From Cristatella mucedo (taxonomy: Eukaryota; Bryozoa; Phylactolaemata; Cristatellidae), in the NCBI GenBank assembly GCA_009760855.2, contig WPIO01000126.1, forward strand, positions 430,001 through 494,000: DNA of 64,000 nt, in the 5' to 3' direction. Position numbers and translations under genes: made by a program. This document shows, one piece after another, positions 1-30,749 of this stretch (the first letter of the stretch is position 1; every line of letters starts with the position of its first letter). The notes under the pieces were generated by a model, which made no database searches, had not been told where the DNA came from, and saw only the letters and a program-made list of their open reading frames with translations.

Positions 1-57
1 ACGACTTTTCCAGCTGATGTCGACCTGCAGGCTGTGGGGTTGGGCGCACTGTTGCAG

Positions 58-3000
58 GGATGACCGCATGACGGCAGGCCTCTTTCCAAACGTCGATGAC
101 ATGGTTTCGCCAGCCAGTATCAGCTCAGAGCCCGAGCGGCTTGCAGGCTTGGTGAACGAGTTGCGAGAGAATCGAAGCATCGCGGATGCACTGCACAAGC
201 TGCTGGCAGCATTGAAGTGCAAGGAAACGATGCTTCATGCCGATCTGAGGTTGGATTCAACGTTTGTTGAACAGGAAAAGCTTATTGTGAGTTGCCACCT
301 GGTACAGCGGTATTTTCTAATATCGCTTGTTTCAGCACAACGTGGCTATTCCTTGCGTGATCTAAAATGGTTCGGCCATGCCGGCATGACCGTATGATTT
401 GTCACTCATCGTTGCACTGGTGCTTGCACTCGTGGTTGTTAGCGCTATTTAGGATTTTGATTTTTTGTAATGGTGACACAGAGCATGCAGCTAGGAAATA
501 GCAGATAAAAAACCTTCGGCATGCATTTATTAATCAGAGATTGGAGCCAAGTATTGCAATGGTAATTAGCTGAGCATCGTATGTGTCCTGTGCCCTATTC
601 AACGATCTGCTGCTGCTACTTTGTTGCTCCCGACATGTCGCTCACTCCCTCTCTCTCTCTCCCTATTTCTCTTTAGATTCTCTCTATCCCAATGCCTCTA
701 TCTTTCTTTCCCTCATCTTGTTGACTCTCACTCTCATTTTTCCGTGGATTTGCAACTCGAATTATCCTTCTCTCACTTCACTCTTGCTCTAACTTCAGTG
801 CCACAAGCCGGCCCCCTTCGAAGTTGCTTCCAATGCCCTTCCATAGTCGGGCTCAGCGGCCGGTCGCACTGAGCAGCTTTATTCGCTGCCTGTTGTCTGC
901 TGATTTCGCGATGTCGATGCGACCTTTGCAGCATATTGGCAGCGAGCCAGAATGCGATTTTCACCCACCCATCCCCCAGTTCGTAATACTCTCGTCTGTT
1001 TTCTCTTTTCTTTCATGTCTCCCAGGCTTTAAATTTGGCAGTAATGTAAGTTACCAAGAAGCCAACGGCAATAACAGATGCAATAAAAGAACGTGCACAC
1101 AATAGCTAATTTAGGTGCCCACGTGCTGCCAGTCTAGGCAGCCATGCCTTGGATTGGTTCCATTTCATTTCATTTGCTGCTGCAAGCTGAGTTACTGTCT
1201 GACTCCACGTGGCTACCCAAGGAGCTCGTATGTCGTATGCCACACCACTGACCAGCTGCTCACGGTATGCACAAAGCCTCTAACGTCATTACCTTGTTAC
1301 TGTCCTACTCCTGTACAAGTATTATCACAGCTCTTAGCTGCTGCTCGGTTGATGGTACCAGCAAACCATCTCTCAAAAAGACAATGGAAAGGCCAGGCAC
1401 ACGAGAGCACTGTCAGCATGAAAAATCTGCTTGTTTTATGCATGGTTATTAAGCTATCCACTTAGTTGTAAGTCTCCACGTCTAAATCGGTCTATGCATT
1501 TGTGACATCCAGTCTTGACTTCTGTAACTCACTGCTTGCTGGCCTACCGGCATGTGCAATCAGGCGATTACAGCCGGTGCAAAACTCCCCAGCTAGACTT
1601 GTCTGTCGTGAGCTTCGCAGTTCCCACATCTCATCACTTCTCGCCGACCTGCACTGGCTACCAGTCAAGCAACGGATCGACTTTAAGGTTTTGTCGCTCA
1701 CTTTTAGGTCACTTCATTCTTTGGCTCCAGCCTATCTCTCAGATCTACTCCCCACCAGGCCATGCATCGTATCACCCGCTTTTCGGAATCCAACAGTTTA
1801 CCAATACCTCGTACAAGCCTCAAACCCTTTGGAGACCGTGCATTTAGTTCGTATGCTACCAAAGCCTGGAACTCACGATTTGCATCTCCTGACTTGACCA
1901 CATTTATAAAGAACTTAAAAAACACACCTATTTAGGACAGCATTTAGTGGGTCCCTGTGATTCGTCCTTCATTAGCTTATGCATGCTGACACTGCATGCT
2001 GCCACTAACCACATTTGCATGCTGACCCTGTGCATGTCACCCCTAACCATGTTATTCACGTTGTTTATCAAGCATGATATTACTCACCATTCAATCGCGT
2101 TTCCCTTTGCAGCAAAAGCGCCTAGAAAGAGATTGAGTTCTCTGAAGGAGCTTTATCAAGTGCATTGTTATTATTATTATTATTCTGCTAGAATCGTTAC
2201 CCTCGAACTGCAAAGTGTGGATCAAGTTTGAGACTACGAATCCCAGAGTTTCAGCAATGAGTCCTTTGCTGAAGGAGCTTCGAAGGTTTCCGATTGATCA
2301 ACAGATACAGAGCAAAGTCCTCATGCTGACCCACAAGGGCCGCCATGGCTCCTTTCCTTCGTACCTAGCTGAACGTTTCAGTTTCAGTCTCCTCGTGCCC
2401 TCAGGTCCTCTATGAACAATAAATTAGCTGCTGCATTTCTCCACTTAAAGGTCATTGGCAACAGAAGCTTTTGCTCTGCAGGTCCTAGACTGTGGAATTG
2501 ACGTCCACAATTCTTAAAACGACATCTCTTCTCCTGCTACCGACTATGACACATCTTTTCCAGCCCTCCTGAGCTGCAGCTTCCATGCCATCCACCACCT
2601 CAACTGCCCTCCTGACTCAGCTATGCTTCCTCTTTGTTTCATGCGACATAGTCTGTTGGCTATTGCAAGCTTACTGAAAGCTGCTTAGGTCTAGAGTGCA
2701 CTGTAAAAAACATGACTGCAAAGCCCCCACATAGTGTTTGTGGCTTTGCGGAGTTACAGATGGAGATACACATGCACTTTTCTAGAGGTTTCTAGCACTC
2801 ACCTGATGTAAGGGGGGGATTTGATGGCCTTGGATTTCACAAAAGGGGCTTGGCAAGTTAGCCGATATGCCCATCTTGTTGAACTACATATCCTGTTGCC
2901 CCATCGAGGTCAACGTTTAGCCGTGCTTGTGTGCAATCGTTCCCTGGTGGTCGCCCTGTCAAGAAGGCACACTGCTTGCTCTGCCTCGGTCGTTATCTTT

Positions 3001-3366
3001 TCTTGACGGCCGTGCAGTGACTGATATGAAAATGTGTGCTTGCCTTCACTGATCGAGTATCTCAAAGAATCCGGCGAAGTGAGTGCCGGAGTCAAGCATT
3101 CAGTAGCTACGTCTATACTTGTGGTGTCGTCAAAGGATGACAGTGCGAGTGCTCATCTTGCAGATAGTCACTTCACCGTACTCGTGCGGTGGCCCACGAG
3201 CAGTTGACGTGGCTGCTATGGTGGTGAACTACCTGCTGTACTACTACGTGCACATAAGGTGTGAACAAGACAACGACTCACACAGACAATATGCTTACAA
3301 GCTGACCGAGTTCTGCCAAACTGCAGGTGAGGAGCTGGAAGTCTCTTCTCTCGACATACATATGCG

Positions 3367-3436
<70 letters not shown>

Positions 3437-3814
3437 CACATTATACATCGCAGTATATGTGTATATCCGATTGCACTTATGCTGCAAGAGGGTCTTGGCC
3501 ATGTCATTCCAGTGTTTTCTTCAGCACAGCCATGTAAGAACCGCTTTGCTTGCCTCGCTCAAGAAACCTGCTATGCGTACTCTGTGTGGCTGCCTTCTCA
3601 CTCACTTGTTAATTCGTATATGCAAACACATGCACATACATGCCCGCACTCACGCACAATCGTCAGGCCACCTCGGTGTCATCTTTTGTAGTCGATGAAT
3701 ACCTTCTACTCACGGTCGACCTATCCAGTACTAGCTGTGGATTGGACTTTATCAGCCTAGTGGCAGGATACGTTGGCTCTCTGCTGGCCTCAAGGTAACT
3801 CGGCATCGGCAGCT

Positions 3815-3887
<73 letters not shown>

Positions 3888-4808
3888 TCGGTTCGAACTA
3901 GCCACATGCTGCCTTACCTGTCTCTACAATGGCGTTCATATATATATATATATATATATTAAATATTTGAGTTTATACCTGCATCTTGATATATATAAAT
4001 ATACATATATATAATATTATATATATAATATTATATATATATATATAATATTTAAGCATTTCATGGACTTCTGGCCCGAAAATTTCACTAGAACACAGTA
4101 TTCGCCCGAGTTAGCAATATGTACACGTAACAAATTGTGTGTGCTACTAACTTGGTTTGCTTGGTAGTGCAGAAACATGCGACTGACAATGTTCTTGACG
4201 TGTCTGGAGCAATGTCTTAGTTTCGACAAGTTTTGGCCAGCAGTCCACGGAACGCTGAAATATTTGAGGGTATATCTTGATCCCGTGGTGCTTGGGTTTT
4301 TCGGGGGCCAGCACTGCGTGTGTCAGTGCGCTGACAGCACAGCGTGTCGCTGGCTGCGTGTGTCAGTGCGTCAGTGTGCATTTTTTCTTGTGCACCTGTT
4401 AAGGTGAGTGTTAAGCTGATTGCATTTAAGCGTAGTGAATTTTGCGTATGCACTGGAGATGCCACTAGGCAGAAGAGAGTAGAGCGTTGCTGCTGCAAGC
4501 TTTGCCCTACCGCACACGAGAGCGTGCTGTTGCAATAAGGCAGAAGGCCACAAAGGCAATAATTCAGCACTCGGATGTACTGGTTCCGTTTTGGAGAGTG
4601 AATGCGAAAAAAATTTAATGTCTGTCGTTATTATAATGATATCGTCATTTGTCACTAGTGCTTTTGCAGGGCCATCAGCAACGAGGAGCTCATACGCAAA
4701 GCCGACCTAGCCACTGAGGTATTGGGAGCTGGTATCCGACTGCTGAACGCGTATACTAGAATTCAGACGATAGGCAAACTCATTTTCATTGCTCTCATGC
4801 TGTGCTGA
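58..4808 (+). CDS. 3' part of a spliced host gene, product unknown (exons 58-286, 3164-3326, 3692-3794, 4173-4403, 4670-4808)
   Basis: I do not recognise this protein. Five plus-strand exons are proposed from splice sites and reading frame. Exon 58-286 (acceptor TTGCAG, donor GTGAGT) encodes a helical, charged stretch. Exon 3164-3326 (acceptor TTGCAG, donor GTGAGG) ends in phase 1, and exon 3692-3794 (acceptor TTTTGTAG) begins with the matching two bases. That exon ends in phase 2, and exon 4173-4403 begins with the one base needed. Its donor AAG/GTGAGT also leaves phase 2, completed by exon 4670-4808, which ends in TGA. AATAAA follows at 4829. An earlier donor at 4269 would shorten exon 4 but then breaks the frame into exon 5. 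Residues are mostly helical and Leu-rich, as in helical-repeat proteins, but no family motif is visible. The gene starts left of the window, and further exons may lie in the 2.9 kb first intron, which holds two LINE fragments. Exons 2, 3 and 5 are the firmest. Confidence 0.5.
420..1490. other. Intronic stretch without recognised gene
   Basis: This lies between the first and second proposed exons of the 58-4808 gene. A pyrimidine-rich patch occurs at about 640-780. The short ORFs here show no family motif or convincing splice sites. I see nothing else in it. Confidence 0.4.
1496..2190 (+). mobile_element. LINE family A, 5'-truncated 3' fragment
   Basis: The fragment encodes the C-terminal part of a CR1/L2-group reverse transcriptase ORF, including the LHWLPVKQRIDFKVLSLTFR block and AYLSDLL. 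It has frameshifts after the AYLSDLL block. The 3' untranslated part carries the family hairpin (about 2117-2160, AGCGCCTAGAAAGAG...TTCTCTGA), then a TTA-rich tail at 2168-2188. Compared with the copy at 15.1-16.2 kb it is more diverged. It lies in an intron of the 58-4808 gene, in sense orientation. Confidence 0.85.
2215..2795 (+). mobile_element. LINE family B, decayed C-terminal and 3' end fragment
   Basis: Frames broken by stops encode a degraded version of the HWLP block (FPIDQQIQSKVLMLT, HGSFPSYLAE) followed by a SFCSAGPRLWN block. The latter is shared with the minus-strand copy at 57.7-58.0 kb. The end (about 2735-2770) resembles the family B 3' end, with a stretch ending in GAGATACA. 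It directly follows the tail of the family A copy, so the two elements are head to tail. Confidence 0.7.
3370..3440. repeat. (CA)n microsatellite
   Basis: About 34 CA units with one interruption (an extra A near 3420). It starts roughly 40 bases after the proposed donor at 3327, inside an intron. Confidence 0.95.
3814..3885. repeat. (CT)n microsatellite
   Basis: About 35 uninterrupted CT units, 20 bases downstream of the proposed donor at 3795. It reads as GA on the other strand. Confidence 0.95.
3938..4050. repeat. AT-rich (TA)n tract
   Basis: Two runs of TA dinucleotides (3938-3958 and about 3988-4050) are separated by AT-rich sequence that includes TATAATATTATA inverted motifs. Intronic. 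Confidence 0.8.
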
Positions 4809-4828
4809 CTCGGGAGGCGCTATGCGAC

Positions 4829-4834
4829 AATAAA
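4829..4834 (+). terminator. Polyadenylation signal AATAAA
   Basis: AATAAA lies 20 bases after the TGA at 4806-4808 that closes the last exon of the upstream gene. This supports 4670-4808 being the terminal exon. Confidence 0.55.
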
Positions 4835-5480
4835 TTTACTGCCACTTTTGCGAAGTGTCTGGCCTGGACTGGTTTTCTGGATGCCAAATCATCTTGATAT
4901 GTCATGCGATTTTGCAGTGCTGTACTTCGCTACTTCATGGCTCTGTCCTGATCCGGCATTCGTGAAGAAGGTGTAGCGCATGCAGCCGGTAGCATCATTA
5001 GGATGTAGAGTAGCTGTTGAGGTCCTCTAGTAGGCACTCGCGACCGACCGACCAAGGATAAGAGGCCGACAAGACCAAGGCCAGTAGACGAGGCAGCCAG
5101 TGTTTTTTTAGTTATGACTAGGTAGCATGCACACTTCCAGGGCAGTTGCGCTGGGCTGTAGCTATCGTACATTGAGACTTTCCCTCTTTGACCAAGGAAG
5201 ATAAATTTGCCGGAGTGCTCAAGCCTGTAAGCGACCACTTAGACATACAGTAGCTCAAGCCAGTAATAGAAACATGCTTTTCAGCGACATCTTATATTCA
5301 CAGCACACACTTAACTCGAAAATGTGTGCAGGTTGTTTAAATATATGATTGTTAGATCTCTGTCGAAAAGAAATAAGCCTACCTTTTTATTAGGAAGTCC
5401 TGCTAAAATTTTGCTAACGTTGGCGTACTACAAACTCTCAAGATTTACCTAGTTAAATGCAGCCATTTCTGAAAAGCTGA
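4835..5480. other. Intergenic stretch, no supported gene
   Basis: A minus-strand ORF of about 100 codons (4930-5238) has a Leu/Gly-rich hydrophobic segment, but no recognised family and no supporting splice or poly(A) context. The rest is AT-rich and featureless. Confidence 0.35.
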
Positions 5481-5499
5481 AACGGCGAGGTGTGATATT

Positions 5500-6800
5500 G
5501 ACCTTGATTCTTGCAACCGAGGGAAATGTTAAACAGCTTGTTGCTAATTCCCAGGACTAAAAATACTACTAGTCGTTATGACCCCTTTCCAATAGTTCTC
5601 CTTATTATCAGGTGCATAGACCTTGTGCTGCTTACCATAATAGACATTCTAAATATGTCCCTGGTTAACTGTGAAGTCCTTGCCCCTCTGAAAGCAGCTG
5701 TTGTCGGGCCACTCATCGAGAAGCCGACCCTAGATCGTGAGAATCTAGGTCGTGAGAATCTAGAATCTAGGTTACTTTGGTCGAGTCCCTCCCCTTCTGC
5801 CACTTTTATCTGACACTTGAAAGATTTATTATTCACCAGCTAAACGATTCCGGTCCGCTCATTAGATCTTGCTGGCAAGCTCCGATCAGGATTTATAGCT
5901 AACCGTACTAAAGAAACGGCTTTGCTTCGGGATTACAATGACAATGTAAACAGTGCTGATCTGGGTAGGGCCTCCATGCTAGTTCCGCTCGATCCATTCT
6001 AGTTCTGCTCGTTCTATCAGCAGCATCTGACACGATTGGCCACCAGATCCTTCTGGAGTGCCGCTCGAAGCGCCTAGGTATCGCTGGTACGGTGCTAAAC
6101 TGGGTTAGGTCCTATATCAGTGAGAGACGTCTAGATGTAAATGCCCGTCGGTCATCTCACGTCCGTTCTCGTGCCCTCAGGTCAGTTCTGGTTGTGAACT
6201 TCTCCAGCTTCCGATCAGGCATTGAATCGATCGATTTCATTATTCTCTCTGTCTCTCTCGCTCTCTGTCTGTCTCTCTCTGACTCTCTCGCTCTCTGTCT
6301 GTCCCTCTCTGACTCTCTCGCTCTCTGTCTGTCCCTCTCTGACTCTCTCGCTCTCTGTCTGTCTCTCTCTGACTCTCTCGCTCTCTGTCTGTCTCTCTCT
6401 GACTCTCTCGCTCTCTGTCTGTCCCTCTCTGACTCTCTCCCTCTCTGTCTGTCCCTCTCTGACTCTCGCTCTCTGTCTGTCCCTCTCTGACTCTCTACTC
6501 TTTCGGATATGTTGCTTCCTTAGCTTTCACCAGCCTCACTGTCCGACCTCCTTGCTCCCCCAGTGCGCTGTCGCACCACCAGCTCTTTTACCTCCAGTTG
6601 TTTCGATGCTTCCCGAACTAAATGGAAATCTTTGGTGATCGTGCCGTTATTTCGTAAGCACCGAAAGTTCGGAACTCACTTCCGGCTACTGGCGTCGCCT
6701 GCAACGACTTTGTATTATTAAAGTCTCAGCCTAAGAGGTCTCTGTTCCACTCAGCTGTCAACCCATCTCAGTTAACCTGTCTCGTCGTTCCTGTGTGCTT
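5500..6800 (+). mobile_element. LINE family A relative, internally deleted and carrying a minisatellite
   Basis: The left part (5511-5760) matches the palm-proximal RT segment (IRCIDLVLLTIIDILNMSL, then LAPLKAAVVGPLIEK) seen intact at 24.9-25.0 kb. Decayed traces of the following RT blocks run to about 6230. There the HWLP-IRQ-like block is reached after an internal deletion and is replaced by a 30-bp minisatellite (6238-6495). After the array the C-terminal block resumes (WKSFGDRAV, APKVRNSLP, about 6620-6760). Multiple stops and frameshifts; not functional. Confidence 0.7.
6238..6495. repeat. 30-bp pyrimidine-rich minisatellite, about 8 units
   Basis: The unit begins GACTCTCTCGCTCTCTGTCT and continues with GTCYCTCTCT, for a 30-bp period. 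Because 30 is divisible by 3, two frames stay open across it, one giving DSLALCLSLS repeats. Units vary at one C/T position, and a late unit is shorter. It replaces the part of the LINE following the HWLP block, so it probably grew from a short pyrimidine run inside that copy. Confidence 0.95.
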
Positions 6801-6899
6801 TGCATGCTTACGTATGCACGATTCGGTTAATGTTACTAACCAGGGGTCACACTAGATGCATTTCTGCTGACCGAGACGCTATAGACGATATTCTCTTTT

Positions 6900-7575
6900 T
6901 ATTTTTGTCAAAGATTTTTTGAAAGATTACAGGTAAGAAGCTTCTGGCACACATTAAAAGAAATACATTGTCAGATAAATTTCAGTCGGGATTCAAGCGA
7001 CACCAATCCACCGAAATTGCTCTTCTCCGTGTAACGAATGACATCCTTTGTAGCAACGATTATCAGAATGCTACTGTCCCAGCCCTGCTAGATCCATCAG
7101 CTAGCTGCCTTCGAAACTTTCGATCACGATATCCTACTTGAACGATTGAGAACCACGATCGGTGTGACAGACGAGGCACTGGTGTGGTTCAAATCACACT
7201 TGTCCGATCGTGTTCAGTCCCTGTCATGTGAGTGTCAGGTCTCATCAACCAGCCCAGCCACATGTGGAGTTTCACAAGGGTCCGCCCTCGGTCCTTTGCT
7301 ATTCTCCGTTTATACTCAACCTCAGAAAAAAATTATTCGGGACCATGGGATCGGCCACCAATTTTACGGTGACGAAACTCATCTGTACTTGTCGTTTAAG
7401 CCGTCGGAATCTGCTGCAGTGGCTGATAAACTGAATGCTTGCCTTGCAGACATTTGATACTGGATGTCTGCAAATTTCCTTAAACTCAACGATTGTAAAC
7501 TGAAACTGCTACTCTTAGGACAGCCCAAGCGATTGGCTGGACTAGAATACTTGCTCTTGAAAGCGTAATACAAAT
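6900..7575 (+). mobile_element. LINE family B, RT-domain fragment
   Basis: The translation gives FQSGFKRHQSTEIALLRV, ALLDPSA, a long stretch at 7146-7457 with CGVSQGSALGPLLFSVYTQP, then a degraded active-site block (FYGDETHLYLSF in place of F-YADDTQLYL). It continues with MSANFLKLNDCK and LLLLGQPKRLAGLE. It has frameshifts near 7120 and a stop at 7456. The same order is found in reverse at 58.4-59.0 kb. The catalytic YADD is altered, so the copy is dead. Confidence 0.8.
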
Positions 7576-7601
7576 GTATAATTATTATTACTACTAAGTC
7601 T

Positions 7602-7725
7602 TTAGTTGCCATCGACGTGTATGTAATGCTTGACGTCTTTTAGGTACTCCACAAAGCCAAGAGCTAGCACCGAGATATTTGATTCGCGTGGCTTCTTCCG
7701 TAACACGTTGAAAATCACTTTGCGT
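7602..7725 (-). CDS. Candidate terminal coding exon, product unknown
   Basis: On the minus strand an acceptor (AACAAGCAG at 7726-7734) is followed by 41 codons ending in TAA at 7602. The peptide (RKVIFNVLRKKPRESNISVL, then ALGFVEYLKDVKHYIHVDGN) has protein-like composition and no repeat similarity. No upstream exon with the matching phase was proved; the frame is also open upstream to 8015. I do not recognise a family. Confidence 0.25.
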
Positions 7726-8081
7726 CTGCTTGTTTGTAGGTATTTTCGATGTAATAAACATCTCGTTGCAGGGTTTGCATTTTTTTTTTTTATAAATGCT
7801 TGCATTTCTTTGTAAAGCCGTCTGCGCTTGTATAACTTTCGGCAGCAATCCTCAGCAGATGACCATGTTTCCCCTAGAAATACTGGATTTGCTGCAACTC
7901 TGTGTATGTAGATGCTGTTGAATCCCTGCCCACCAGGACATTGCTGTATTAGTAGGAAACTATGACCCGTGCTGGTCATACGAGTGCTCGAAGTCACTCT
8001 AGTGCTCTCGTGCAAACTTGGACAGATAGTAGAACAAAGAACATTAACACCAATAATCGCTCGCTGGAGTTTTTAATGGAG

Positions 8082-8300
8082 TCATTTGTGCGGTTGCATT
8101 TGCGCACTGCAATTAGCGCAGTGACATTTACATGAGAATTTGCACATTGAAATTGAGCATTTCTTTGGTAGACTTCCTTTCTTTGGATCCTGCTGCAGCA
8201 AGTGAGCTGCTGAAACAAAGTTGAGAGCTTCCGATCTAAGGCTGACGATCTGCTGAAAGGCTGGTGCAGACGGAGCAGCAGCACCATCGGCAGATGGCAT
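8082..8300 (-). CDS. Candidate first coding exon, weakly RPP21-like
   Basis: A minus-strand ATG at 8298-8300 opens a frame rich in Ala, then SEALNFVSAAHLLQQDPKK. This segment vaguely resembles the N-terminal LNFLYQAAH-LAQDP block of RNase P subunit Rpp21, as I remember that family. After this block the similarity stops. A donor (CAT/GTAAATG, near 8129-8135) could end the exon, and no partner exon was found. It starts about 400 bases beyond the stop of the SLC18B1-like gene on the same strand, which suits a separate gene. Treat the family suggestion as a guess. Confidence 0.25.
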   Translation of the reverse strand: MPSADGAAAPSAPAFQQIVSLRSEALNFVSAAHLLQQDPKKGSLPKKCSISMCKFSCKCHCANCSAQMQPHK

Positions 8301-8699
8301 TTTGACACACTTCCTTCCAAGGACTGGTGGTTTCTCTGCTTAGTAATACTTATGCGTAGGGGTGGTTGGTGTGCACCGAGTTGACTGTCGGGGACATTAA
8401 GCTTCCGTGACAGGCACCGTTAGCAAGTCGAGTGCGATATCCCGACAAGTGAACCATGTGCATCAGTTTTGAGATTTCGGAGCCCACAGCACAGCGATCA
8501 GCGATGGTAGAAGTAACAGGAGGTAGACAACCCATGACATGTCCGAGTAAATGCCTGCCAGTCAATGCAGCCAATCCAGCTGCATCAGAGCTTCACGGCA
8601 AGTATGTATGATCTCTGGCAACAGCCATGTCTACCTGCCAGCTTATTGCCAATATACAGGAGTGCGATTATTATAGCCTAAAAAACAAACAAAACCGTT

Positions 8700-28592
<19,893 letters not shown>

Positions 28593-29039
28593 CTGAATGA
28601 GAACAAATATCAGCGATTGAAAAGCCTCACGTGCACGGAATGAGTGTCTACAAAAAATAACACGAGGTGTCTACAAAAAGAAGCGACCGCGAGGCCGGTC
28701 CCAGATGTTTGCACTATGTCTTTTTCCGTGCATCGGTGAAAAAATCTACCGTTCTATGGCGCTAAGACACGGTACTTGACCACATGCAGCCTGTGGCATT
28801 TAGGGGATTTGCATCGAGTACCATCAAGCCCTTGCATGCATGTCTCATGCTGCCTCATAGCTTGCTCAATTGCCTAAGCAAACGAAAAAGCGACTTTAGC
28901 ACTCAGCATCAAGCTATCCGTGGCGAAGCTCCAAATGTCGGTGCGGGATGTCGGTGTGTGTGCAAAGCTGTAGTTTGCTCACCGCTAACCATCGAGATCG
29001 CTGTCCGACATATGACTGCATGCCGAGCACGAAGTTATG

Positions 29040-29400
29040 TAATGTAAAGTATCTCCGTCTGCAACTCCACAAAGACTACGTGGGTGTTACGCAGGAGACT
29101 TTTGTATAGCGCACTCACAGCCTAAGCGGCTTTCAGTACGCATTCGCTAGCCAACGGACTTCATCTCATGCAACAACGAGAAAGTGGAAAGAATAGCAGA
29201 ATCAGGAGGGCAGTTTCGGTAGTGAGTAGCATGGTAGTAGCAGCTCAGGACCACTGGAAAGAATGAGCCATAGTCGGCAGCAGGAGATTAGTTGTCGTTG
29301 CGTAAGAACCGTGGAAGCGAGTTCCACAGTCTAGGACCTACATGTTGCCCTCTCGTATTGTAAGTAGAAATCAACGCTGCTGTCCTGCAGAGGCACTTGT
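29040..29400 (-). mobile_element. LINE family B 3' fragment
   Basis: On the minus strand it shows the end of the family B ORF (SRT-GPRLW-like block near 29320 and FLLSHE-like residues near 29180), then the 3' untranslated block (AAAGCCGCTTAGGCTGTGAG) and the GAGATACTTTACATTACA end. The order is the same as in the 57.3-58.0 kb copy. Confidence 0.7.
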
Positions 29401-29869
29401 ATTACTCATTATAAAAAAAGACATAGTACAACTGGGCAACAAAACCGACGACTTTCGAAGGTAGCTAAACGTCACAGCGTTTGGCACACATCGAATTCTT
29501 AGGCAGTGGAAGTGGCAGTCTGTTCGGCGAAAGCAAAATGGATCTTCGTCTGTAGCCTCAAAACCTCGAGGACTAAACGGCGGTTATGGTGGAGAGTTTT
29601 CTACTTCGCACCTCCGAGCCACTGTGGCATGCGCAAGCATCATGTAGCCATCAGGCTTCACCTCGTGCGACAAAGAAAAATTGAAAAACATAGAGTAATT
29701 GCATGATCACAAACTGGGAGGACGGCAAAATAATCAGGGACACTGTACAAGCTATCGCGAAAGGGTTGTGGAAGAGATATCTGTACACTAGGACCTGCAG
29801 AGCAAAAGCTTCTAACATCAGCAGTAATTGAGCAAAAGAAAGGGACAGCTAGCGCATTTTTCTAATAGG

Positions 29870-30740
29870 ATGTGAAACCACTTGTTAAGCAGTCAACACT
29901 GCACCAAGAGAACTTGAGTAACTTCCACCCAGTCTTCAAAATGTCATTCCTATCAAAGATACTAGAGCGAGTACTGGCAGATACGCTTACCTCTTATAAC
30001 AAAACAGCGCCAGCAAGTTGGTCGGATTTTTAGAGCTGATCAGTCTACACAGTCAGCACTGCTGCGAGCGTATGATGAATACGTTATCAGGAGTGCTGAC
30101 TTTTGTAGAGTTTCCCTCCTCCTAGTTCTGCTAGCTCTCTAGGCAGCGTTTGATACTACTAATCATTTGGTCATCGCTTAAGCATCCGTCATGTCGCCAA
30201 GAATCACTGGCCCTACACTCTAATGACTTAGGTTCTATCTCAGTGGAGGATTTCAAAGCGTGGATGTCAACATGCCACATTCATCCAAGGAACCTTAAAT
30301 ATATGGGGTACCCTACAGCTCTTTGGTTGGTCCACCTCATTTCACATTCTAAGCTTTCTCATCGGCAGATGTAATCTCTAAGCACAACTTACCCCAAGCT
30401 GTATTTTTATGCAGATAGCCTGCACGTTCATTCTCTCCAGCATGTCGGCCTCTCCTTGCATAATGTATTACTGACATTCACACGTGGATGGCAGCAAATT
30501 TTCTCAAACTGACCTACTGCCGAGTAGAGACTGACGATAAAACCAACTACTTAGTTATGGGCAAAAGTAGTTGTACTTAAAATTAAGACGGTTAACCCTC
30601 AAAATGGGCTTGCCCAGCGATCTCCTGGAGCTTGTGCACCCAATCTGGGTGTCTTGTTTCAAAGAAATATTTCACCAGATGACGACATCAGCTCCAAAGT
30701 CAAGTCTGCCTACTTTCAGAAAGGCACCGTTGAAGAACTC
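29870..30740 (+). mobile_element. LINE family A, heavily decayed RT fragment
   Basis: Broken frames give VKQSTLHQENLSNFHPVF, then MSFLSKILERVLADTLTSYN, then AFDTT-HLV, FYADS-like and WMAANFLKL-like blocks, and near the end PDDDISSKVKSAYFQ. Several deletions and stops. It has no 3' tail. Confidence 0.7.
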
Positions 30741-30749
30741 GGGCCAGCT

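Noticed and set aside
3119-3691. A 190-codon ORF containing a long Thr-His repeat
   Set aside because: The repeat is the translated CA microsatellite. Only the part at 3164-3326 has exon character; the rest is intron.
28784-29047. An 87-codon plus-strand ORF as a gene
   Set aside because: No family signal; its end overlaps the reversed 3' end of a LINE family B copy.
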